Shown one piece after another: positions 1 through 11,700 of a stretch of 64,000 bases of DNA. A program made the position numbers and the translations under genes. Each line of letters begins with the position of its first letter. Position 1 is the first letter of the stretch. This DNA is from Thunnus maccoyii (Eukaryota > Chordata > Actinopteri > Scombriformes > Scombridae): the NCBI RefSeq assembly GCF_910596095.1, contig NC_056540.1:14315001-14379000 (forward strand), written 5' to 3'. Below the pieces are notes generated by a model. The model was not told the DNA's origin and did not search any database. It saw only the letters and a program-made list of their open reading frames with translations.

Positions 1-89
1 ATAACTTAGTTGTGGAAACTGTGGTCCTGAGACTGAGTGTATTCCGACTGAGAAAATATGTGAATTTGGTTGTACTGTACATAATTAAG

Positions 90-170
90 ACTCAATACAA
101 ACAGGTGAAAACGAGAGAAGTGTGCGGGTTTCTTCATCCCTCTTCCCTCACTATTTTCCCTGTTTTAAGG
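90..170 (+). repeat. 5' LTR remnant (R/U5 side only)
   Basis: 81 bases starting ACTCAATACAAAC match 6831-6911 of the 3' LTR with only a few differences. Upstream of 90 the sequence does not match the 3' LTR at all, so bases 1-89 are either flanking DNA or a replaced U3. The repeat is followed by a short spacer and the primer-site-like stretch at 181. Confidence 0.8.
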
Positions 171-426
171 GCACAACATTTGGAGGCACCGCTGGGATGT
201 TTGGCTGGAGGACCATCCCTAACCTGTAAGAGAAATCCTCTTGTCGATCATCCCTCCAAACTACCCAGGCATCAGAAAGGAGCTCAGCAAAACAGCAGAG
301 GTGGTTTTCAGACCAATATTGGTGGTTTGTGTCCTGAAGTGAGCAACGTGACCACTAGGGAGCAGCGAAAACCAATCAAGCTTGATAAACCCTCATTTGA
401 CTGTTTATGCCAACTCCTCTGATAAA

Positions 427-1938
427 ATGGAATCTGAATTAGAGAAACTGCAGCTGGAGATTAAAGGAGCACTATATAAACTGACTGTAGAGCAGCTGAT
501 TAAAGTATGTGATGCACTTCAAATCTCAGGACCAGGAAAAGAGCATGTGACTGGTAAGACACGCAGTCAGTTAGTCTCACATGTCATAAGGTACCTCGAA
601 TGGGAAGAGTTAGCCAACCTAGAGGAAGAAGGTATGTCTGAACTCCTTAATGCTCAGACAAAATAAAAATGGACAAAGAATATATTGCAAGTGAACTTCT
701 AAATCAAATTGAGGAACAGGAAAGCCTCCAGAAGGAGGTAGAGGTATTAAGGCTGTCATTACGTGAAAAAGAGAGTGCAATGCATGATCTGATGAAAAAT
801 AGCATGAATTTACCTTTGAGTTCTAGCACCCCAGTAAAGAACATGGCTTCAGCACTGCCAAATGGCTCTATATGGCGCAAAGATTTTAAGATATCTGGCC
901 AAATAGGGGAGCCCGGACAAAAAGATAGACTCACCTTTTCCAGTCTAGCTAGGCAAATTGAAAATGGGCTCAGCAAAGGCTACCCAGACTCAGAGATCAC
1001 TGATGCTGTAATCCGTGCCATCACACCAGGCCTGCAGTTAAGGAGTTACCTTGAAGGAAAAGAAAACCTCACATTGCCTGCTCTTAGGAGAATCCTCAGG
1101 TCCCATTACCAGGAAAGAAGTGCCACAAAGTTATATATACAACTCACCTATGAGGTCCAGAGTAGTAAAGAAAACCCCCCAAATTTCCTGATAAGGGCAA
1201 TGGACCTGAGACAGAAAATTCTGTTTGCTTATCAGGAAGTTGAATCAAGTCTCAAATATGACACGGCACTAGTCCAGAGTCTTTTCATGCATACTGTCCT
1301 GACTGGTCTGCAGAATGATAATATTAAAAGTGACCTGCAGCCTTACCTCCTGCAAACAAATACATCAGATGAGCTACTGCTGGAGAAGGTGAACATTGCA
1401 CATGCCAATGAAAAGGAGAGACAGGACAAAAAGAAACAATCAGCCCCATCACAAGTGACTCATGTAAACACTGTCCAGCACAGTGAATCCCCAGTGGAAA
1501 AGTACCACCCAGCAAAGTACAGCCACTCTACCCCCGGACCTCCTCTCAGAAATGAAAGAAATGCATTCTGACATGGTGCTGCTGAAAGATCTGAGAGCTG
1601 AAGTTTCCCAGATTAGAGAAACCATTCAAAAATCAGCACCTGCAACCCCACAGCCCTCCTCTAAGGCTGAACAAAACTGTATGCAGTTTTACCACCAGCA
1701 GGAGTACCGACCAGCACTTGGACCTGGACATGTGAGGGAAAAAGCACAGTTCCAGCAAAGATTTGCACCACAGCGATATTACCCAGCACCACGCCCCCGC
1801 CCTAGGTGTTTTGCTTGTATCCAGGCAGGTGAGGACTACTGTCAACACTGCTTTAGGTGCAGAAGTAGTGAGCATTTTCATGCAGGATGTAAAGCACAGA
1901 GACTGACAAAACCAGCTGGAGAGAGCCCTTTAAACTAA
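427..1938 (+). pseudogene. gypsy gag, three frames
   Basis: The first part, from ATG 427 to the stop ending at 666, carries a helical LTVEQLIKVCDAL segment of the kind found at the N-terminus of fish gypsy Gag. The second part (669-1571, 300 residues) has a coiled start and the capsid-like region. The third part, in another frame, ends at 1938 and contains a CCHC zinc knuckle (C-x2-C-x4-H-x4-C) at 1849-1890, the nucleic-acid-binding hallmark of Gag. Two frame changes separate the parts, so the gene is broken. Identification rests on the knuckle and the position before protease and RT. Confidence 0.8.
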
Positions 1939-1991
1939 GAGGGGTTGCTCCCGCAGGACATGGGGCAACCTGCAGTACAGATAAGTCCCCC

Positions 1992-2120
1992 TGTTGTGCT
2001 AGCTGTGAAGAAGAGAAAGAAAGAAAGGAACTAAAATGTTGTTCTGTTTGTAAAACAACACTGTACTGTTCAAAAGAATGCCAAGAGACCCACTGGCAGG
2101 CTCACAAAAGAAACTGTAAG
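1992..2120 (+). pseudogene. MYND-type zinc finger segment in the retroelement
   Basis: In frame 3 the sequence reads C-x2-C, then C-x2-C, then YCSKECQETHWQAHKRNC. That is the complete spacing of a MYND finger, including the YC-x3-C-x7-H-x3-C half. MYND fingers normally bind proline-rich peptides in chromatin and co-repressor proteins. Here the finger lies between the CCHC knuckle of gag and the protease, inside the LTRs, so it belongs to the element. It is in a different frame from both neighbours. What it does in the element is unknown. Confidence 0.8.
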
Positions 2121-2283
2121 CCATACACATGTTCAGGCATTAAGAAACAGGAAACACAGTCATGTGAGAAGTCCAAGTGTAGAAAAATTTGCGAACCAGT
2201 GAAAACACCAACTGTAAGGGAGTTAGTAGGAAAGAAATGTCATCAGGTGTTTTCTGCACAAACAGAGAATTCAGGCACTTTGG

Positions 2284-2568
2284 GACACAGGTTCACAAAT
2301 TTGTGCTATAGATGAGGTCTGGAAAGAGAGCCACTTACCTGATGCAAAACTAAGGGATGTAGCAGAGCTAATTGATCCACTTGACCCTTTGCACATTGAA
2401 GCAGCCAATGGAACAGAAATGCCATACATTGGTTGGCTTGAGGTAAGCTTTAAATTTACTGCTAATGATGAAGAGTTACTGATACCCATGCTAGTGCTAA
2501 AAGGTGTCAGTGAAGGCAGGCATGACCCCAAAAATAGTTGTCAGTATGCAAAATCCTACCAGCCATGA
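2284..2568 (+). pseudogene. gypsy aspartic protease
   Basis: The frame opens with DTGSQ at 2284-2298, the catalytic D-T/S-G triad of retroviral-type aspartic proteases. It continues for about 80 residues and ends at TGA 2566-2568. Position between gag/MYND and RT fits. The start is lost in a frame change just before the DTG, so the enzyme is not intact. Confidence 0.75.
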
Positions 2569-2710
2569 CCTCACATTGTCAGGAAGGACTGCTATTGGAA
2601 CAATGCAGTCTGTTAGATAAGTATATCCTGCCAACATATTCAAATCAGACTGCCTATCTACTGCCTCAGTCCACAAAGTCCAGGCTAAGAGTTCAAGTGA
2701 GGACACATGA

Positions 2711-4849
<2,139 letters not shown>

Positions 4850-6552
4850 GATTTGGCTTCCCGACAAGAATACACCATGATCAGGGTGGCGAATTCGAAA
4901 ATCAGCTGTTTGCACAACTGAAAAACTATTGTGGAGTTTCAGGGTCAAGAACTATTCCCTACCACCCCCAAGGGAATGGACAGGTGGAGCGGTTTAATCG
5001 AACACTACTCCAAATGTTAAAGACACTCACAGAAAGACAAAAGACCAACTGGAAAGACTCACTGAACAAACTTATCTATGCGTACAATTGTACTCAAAGT
5101 GAGGTGACTGGTTTCTCTCCTTTTTACTTGTTATATGGACGCTCTCCACGCTTGCCAGTTGACATGTTGTTTAACTTGACCCCAGAACAAGGAGACAGTA
5201 ATCATCATCACTACATGGAAAAGTGGAAACGGCATGGAAGAGGCAGACCGGATCACAAGAGAGAATGCTCACAAAAGCGGCCACAAGGAGCAAAAGACCT
5301 GGTGATCGCGTTTTATTCAGGATCATGACACCTTGTGGTGGTCCAGGCAAGTTGAGAAACCACTGGGTCCATACAGTTGTCCGTCGAGTCAGTGAAGACA
5401 TCCCTGTCTATGAACTCAGACCTGAGAAGGAAAAAGGGAGATCAAGGATATTACACTGCAATCTTCTCCTACCGTGTGACCATCTGCCACTCCAAATGTC
5501 TGTCCAGCCACGAGCAAAGAAAAGAACTGTAGAGACAACTGAGGAAGTGGAGCAGTCAGAGGAAGAGGAGGACGACGATGAATATTATCCAGTGCCACCT
5601 CAGCAGCCATTTCAGCCATGTCAACCTCAGATGTCAAATCCTGAGAGGACGGATAAACCTGCTGAACATATACAGTTGGGGGAAAACGCGTCATCTGAAT
5701 CAGAGAGAGAACATGAAGTGATAAACCAACTGGAGCACTTACCGGACCAAGAGGACAGTTATGTTGAGGACCTACCTGTGGAAGAGGCTATCCCTTCACC
5801 TGTCCCAAGTGAGCACAACAGGACCAGTGAGCCGGGGCCTCAGCAGCCTAGACAGCACAGGCGACCTAAGGTCTTCACATATGATCGACTTGGCTCACCA
5901 GCTTGCTACAATCTGAGAACACTATCACATCATACAAACCTTGAGGTGTCATGGACACACACTGTGCAGCCATACTACTACCAGCAACCCTATGGACATG
6001 AGTGGTAGAAACATTGTGATCACACACAGCACAGATCACTGAACGGAGTAAATGCACATACATTACACTCTAGACAAAGCAAATGGACTGTTCAACACAG
6101 AATTGACATTCAAAGGGACTGTTGAACAATTGGTACACATTTAGACTGTGATTACAGCTCACCTTACACATCTAAAGAACATCACATGATTGCAGTTAAT
6201 CATCTCACTCTCATGGACCTTTATCAAAGGAGAGTATAGTTGCTTTGGACATGCTGCAATAGCAGAACTATGTTACAAGCCAGCAATGGACTGTGTTAAC
6301 TTGGACACTTTAGGCCCCACAGACCAAAAGAGAACACTGATGGACTCTGGGTATTAACCCATATGAAGGAATGTATGAAAAAAGTTCCAGCCTGTAAAAG
6401 AACACTTGTAGAGCATAAGGCAAGGTATAGCAAAAGTGATAGTATGTAATGTGGCAGTGAATGTTTATTGATGGTATGTAGTTTAATCTCTTATTTGCAC
6501 TAAAGGTCAAATGTCAGGATGTTGGGGACAACATCTGTTTTGAGGGGGAGTA

Positions 6553-6911
6553 TGTGGTAGTTTAGAATTTGAAAATAATTAGATTTTTCAGAAACATGAT
6601 TTTATTTCTTTTCAGAGTTATGCAATTATATGTCTTATATATTCTATTTCATTAATATATAATTTTAATGTTATTTCGGTTATGTTGCTAAGGTTGTTAC
6701 TGTGGAGAATATCCAGCCAGAATGTAAACCGTACAAATAGGTAATATGTGTTCTTTTTCTGGGTTGATTGTGCGTTGATCTATTGGTAATGCCTCATGAC
6801 TCCAGTAGGGGGAATCGCGCTCTCTGCCTCACTCAATACAAACGAGTGAAAACGAGAGAAGTGTGCGGGTTTCTTCACCCCTCTTCCCTCACTATTTTCC
6901 CTGTTTGAAGG
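6553..6911 (+). repeat. 3' LTR of the gypsy element
   Basis: It starts TGTGGTAG directly after the purine run GAGGGGGAG (6542-6550), the expected polypurine tract. Its last 81 bases repeat 90-170. The body is AT-rich. Length is about 360 bases; the exact 3' end may run a few bases further. Confidence 0.75.
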
Positions 6912-7102
6912 TGATTATCGTACTTAAGCACTATAAACTTAGCGACACACATTGTTGATACTTATTTCGTCATTGTTGTTCATTGCGAGGGAAAGAGGTG
7001 AATTTTGTACTTTTATATTGTTAAAGAGTTTCTGGCTAACTCATTCACCGTGTAAGCTAGCTACTGCTATTGTCACAATGTAGCATCCGACTGTTGACTT
7101 TG

Positions 7103-7225
7103 TCATTGTCTGTCACCCACATCAAAACTATAAAACTCAGCCATCTTAACCAGCTGATTCCTTGTGCACTGATCCAAAAACTTTTCAGAGGGCGCCTCCA
7201 CAAACGCTCTCACAATCTCCTCCAT
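7103..7225 (-). pseudogene. gag N-terminal fragment of a second gypsy element, antisense
   Basis: Read on the minus strand, ATG at 7225 opens 40 codons with the core APSEKFLDQCTRNQLVKMAE, ending in TGA at 7105-7103. This type of short helical segment is the usual start of Gag in many fish gypsy elements. Upstream on the same strand lies a purine run (about 7360-7368, CTAGGGGGAG) followed by a TGTAAC start. That suggests an LTR edge directly before this leader. The remaining gag is missing: the plus-strand element begins about 190 bases away, so insertion or deletion removed it. Family call by pattern recognition only. Confidence 0.55.
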
Positions 7226-8776
7226 AACTCACCAATATTCGCAACCAGAGAACAGGGGAATGCAACGTGTTAAAAACCCAGTAGTGCGCGCAGGAGGAAT
7301 AGGCAGCCTCCAAACGGAGCTTCCCCGCTAGCTGACTGCCTAACAAAAAACTAGTTACATAACTCCCCCTAGTCTTCATGAGACCTGGCGGCGGGTATTT
7401 ACGCACTCAAAGCCCGCTCGACCGACAGAGGCGACCAGAAAGCTGGCAACCCCGCCGAGCCACGGAAGTGCTCCCGAGCAAATTTAGGAAAAAGGGAAAA
7501 GGAAGCTCTAACCGCCGTACCCCAACACTACCAGCCCCCCTCGACGAAACCCAAAGGGGAGACGCCGCTTAATCCTACAAGGGGAACCACTCCTACAGGT
7601 AATGCACACACAGGTGAATTAACACTTACCTTCCTATGCCTCAGCGAATATCCACAGTTTAAAGCTAACAGTTTGCAGGACGAAAAACACTTCCCTTCAG
7701 TCACCAACCAGAAAAAATGCGTTGCCAACTCAACGCCTCAGGTGCGTCACTTTTGCATGAGAGCCCAGGCTTCCTGTTAAAGGCGTTTCCCCACGCGCAG
7801 CCAAACTAACCGGACCAACACGTACTCCCTGCAAACAAAGCGCTCAACTAAACGTAATAGAAGTTAACAAAGACTAATTCATTTAGAAAAAAAGAAGGAA
7901 AAAAAATCCACAAAAACTCCCGGCTTTCTGCTCAAACCACAAGACCAAAGGCAACAGGCTCCGGGGACGTCACACTTATCAACCATTAAGATTTCATTTT
8001 TCCCTGTTTTTTTTTTACCTTTTACCACAGCACGACTCTCTGCACTGCTTTATTTGATCTCCCTCAGTATATTAACAACAAAACACGTTGGTGCTCCACC
8101 CTTGAGACGTGACAACCAACATTCCAGCAGGTACGTAATGACACTTGGGAAGGGAGGGACTTGATACCAAGCACAGATACATATATGCAGGTAACGGCAA
8201 CAGTAACAAAATATAACACCAACTAACATATCCTCCCTACCACCCCAACGACCAACCCAGCCAAGGCTAGGAAAACCTCGTAATCGACAGACAGAACTTG
8301 TAAATCTTATCAGCTATTAAGATTTCATTTTTTTCCCGTTTTTTTTCTTATTTCTGTAGATAACTAGCTTTTCCTAGCCTTGCTTGGGTGGGTTACCGTT
8401 CAGGACCAAATCTGGTAAGACAACTTAATTAATTCTTAAATTCTAATAAGCATCAACATAAATTTAAAGCAATACAACTGGTATTTATAAGGACTGGTTG
8501 AATGATATTCATTTAGTTTTTAAAAAGCTTGCTACATAGTTTGGTTCTTTCTGTAGTTAATAAAAGTTACTGAAATAGCATGTTGATATTTAAGTAATTT
8601 TACAACACATGTTGTTTGTTAACCAACAACAGATCTTTAACAATCTAAAACACCAGTAGGGAACCTGTTTTTCAATATGTTTTAGTGTTGTATATAATCC
8701 TGTCATATATTTTTGGTTAGTTTTGTTTTCATTTAATTTCTTTTTATTGTTTATCTAATGTAATTTTTCTCTCCAG
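7226..8776. other. gene-free stretch: gypsy leader/LTR-like DNA, then possible 5' UTR of the next gene
   Basis: 7,230-7,960 is comparatively GC-rich, unlike its AT-rich surroundings, and contains no convincing ORF. A 28-base near-repeat (TTAAGATTTCATTTTT core) occurs at about 7,985 and again at about 8,316, each followed by a long T run and an AG. 8,033-8,130 could be a non-coding exon (acceptor TACCACAG, donor CAG|GTACGT). 8,248-8,396 contains an imperfect inverted repeat with arms around CAGCCAAGGCTAGGAAAA. No promoter element is firmly recognisable. Confidence 0.4.
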
Positions 8777-8797
8777 CGTCGGCACCACCATCCAGCC

Positions 8798-11700
8798 ATG
8801 CAGGTAAATGGAAATCTGCCCTTTATATTAAAACAAAGGTTGGATATCTAAACAAAATACAGTTTTTCAAAGTTAAAATAATTGCCAACACTGATGTGTT
8901 ATAATGTTATATATTATGTTAATATTTAGGTAAAGTGATATCTCAATTGCATGTTGTTTGTCAACCAACAACAAGAGATCTTTAACAAGCCACATAAGAC
9001 ACCATTAGGTGACTATTGAGATCACATCAGTAATTTTGCACTGCAGCTTTTCAGCAGTGTTTAAATAATTTTGTTTTAATAAAATTTATGTTAGTGGTGA
9101 TATATTATTTTTTCCTCACTAAGATGGACAGATGCAGACAACAAGTTCCAGACAGACTTGAGAGAGAAGAGATGTCTTCAACCAGTTCCATCGAGCTGCA
9201 GTTCTTCTCACCCCAAAGGTAAAGAGATGAAACAATATACAATCATGTCAACTAGTCCCATCAAACTGGGTTACCTTCACCTGTAAAGACAGGAAATAAA
9301 TTATTACTACATGGTATTAAGCAAATTTATAATCTCTAATAATAACTGATTACTTAGAATAATGAGTTTGATAATATTAATAATAGTGCTTCATAATAGT
9401 CCATATTTATTAACACAGTTTAAGTATACCTCCCTAATCCTGGGGACTTTTGGAATATCTTTGGATTTGATTGATTCTATCAACTCAAATGATAACATTT
9501 TAGGAATAAAATAAAATCAACTTTAATTTTTACTTCAACTGACTTTAATAAATCTTACTTCAAGTTAATATTTAGATAACAATTAACTTTAATTTCCATC
9601 CAACTTTGTCAAAACCTCCTGCAGATCTCCAAATATAATTTTCAAAATCATCAAGCGGATCCTTCGACTGTGCTCCTTTGAGGCTGACAAAGATGCCCAA
9701 GTCCTCAGTGTCATTCTTAACGTCACATCCCCTTGCAGCGGAGGCACAAAAACACTGTAAGTATTAAACAGTAAATCTTGGATGGTCGATTAAAGTGGGC
9801 TTGGCTTATTACAACTAATCTAAAATTCTAGACATTTCACATTTCAAACTTTAAAAAATCAAAATAAATCACCCACAAGTCCTACGGAACTGTAATTTTT
9901 TCAGCACATCCACTGACTGGTGACAAAAGTTTGCCTCACTGCAACCTATGGTCAATTCAGAAGTCTGTCACTCTATATTTTTCAAAACATGCAAAATCAG
10001 TTAACATCTGTATCTCCACAAGTCTTCATTCATATGCTACCAAAATTGACACAAACATTCTCTAGATGGTAAATATCAAGTGTGTCAATTGGTTTTCAGC
10101 TCAGTCAAATGGTGAGTCTGCAGTGATATTCAATATCTTGCTGTAATTTGCATTCTGTGCACAAAATTTTCTATTTCATCTCATTTTTAAACAAATTTCA
10201 CCAAAATATTTGACAATACACCCGAAACCAGCAGAATGATGTGTGATTTTTTCAGAATTTTATTGCCAACATTTTGACTGTTGTAAGCATTTTAACTTTA
10301 AAAAATACAGAAAAAAAAACAAACAGTTTTGCACATGTGATGTCATTGCTTCCAGTTGTGAGAGGGTATGTGGCACCATGTCTCCCCAGTGGTGCAGTCA
10401 GTAAGTCACCTTCTCTGGGAATACAAATGTCCAGGGATGGAATCCCCAGGCGACTAATGTATGCATGTATTATGTTTTCAACTGCTTATTGAGGTCATAT
10501 TAAGTCAAACAAGCATCCAAATGCTCGCAATCTGCTTGGACCCTGATCATTGCCGCTTACAGCTATATTTATTGTTGAATTTGATTGGTTCTATCAACTT
10601 AAATGATAGCATTTTAGAAATAAAATAAAATCAACTTTAATTTTTACTTCAACTGACTTTAATAAATCTTACTTCAAGTTAATATTTAGTTAACAATTAA
10701 CTTTAATTTCCATCCAACTTTGTCAAAACCTCCTGCAGATCTCCAAATATAATTTTCAAAATCATCAAGCGGATCCTTCGACTGTGCTCCTTTGAGGCTG
10801 ACAAAGATGCCCAAGTCCTCAGTGTCATTCTTAACGTCACATCCCCTTGCAGCGGAGGCACAAAAACATTGTAAGTATTAAACAGTAAATCTTGGATGGT
10901 CGATTAAAGTGGGCTTGGCTTATTACAACTAATCTAAAATTCTAGACATTTCACATTTCAAACTTTAAAAAATCAAAATAAATCACCCACAAGTCCTACG
11001 GAACTGTAATTTTTTCAGCACATCCACTGACTGGTGACAAAAGTTTGCCTCACTGCAACCTATGGTCAATTCAGAAGTCTGTCACTCTATATTTTTCAAA
11101 ACATGCAAAATCAGTTAACATCTGTATCTCCACAAGTCTTCATTCATATGCTACCAAAATTGACACAAACATTCTCTAGATGGTAAATATCAAGTGTGTC
11201 AATTGGTTTTCAGCTCAGTCAAATGGTGAGTCTGCAGTGATATTCAATATCTTGCTGTAATTTGCATTCTGTGCACAAAATTTTCTATTTCATCTCATTT
11301 TTAAACAAATTTCACCAAAATATTTGACAATACACCCGAAACCAGCAGAATGATGTGTGATTTTTTCAGAATTTTATTGCCAACATTTTGACTGTTGTAA
11401 GCATTTTAACTTTAAAAAATACAGAAAAAAAAACAAACAGTTTTGCACATGTGATGTCATTGCTTCCAGTTGTGAGAGGGTATGTGGCACCATGTCTCCC
11501 CAGTGGTGCAGTCAGTAAGTCACCTTCTCTGGGAATACAAATGTCCAGGGATGGAATCCCCAGGCAACTAATGTATGCATGTATTATGTTTTCAACTGCT
11601 TATTGAGGTCATATTAAGTCAAACAAGCATCCAAATGCTCGCAATCTGCTTGGACCCTGATCATTGCCGCTTACAGCTATATTTATTGTTGAATTTGATT

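Noticed and set aside
9124-9218. Alternative reading frames through this exon (WTDADNKFQTDL...)
   Set aside because: They hit stops in this exon or at the start of the next one; only the frame from ATG 9124 (or 8798) stays open to the last exon.
10274-11606. Two near-identical 72-codon ORFs (10274-10492 and 11388-11606)
   Set aside because: They lie in the duplicated intron, their identity is explained by the 1,114-base duplication, and they have no recognisable protein features.
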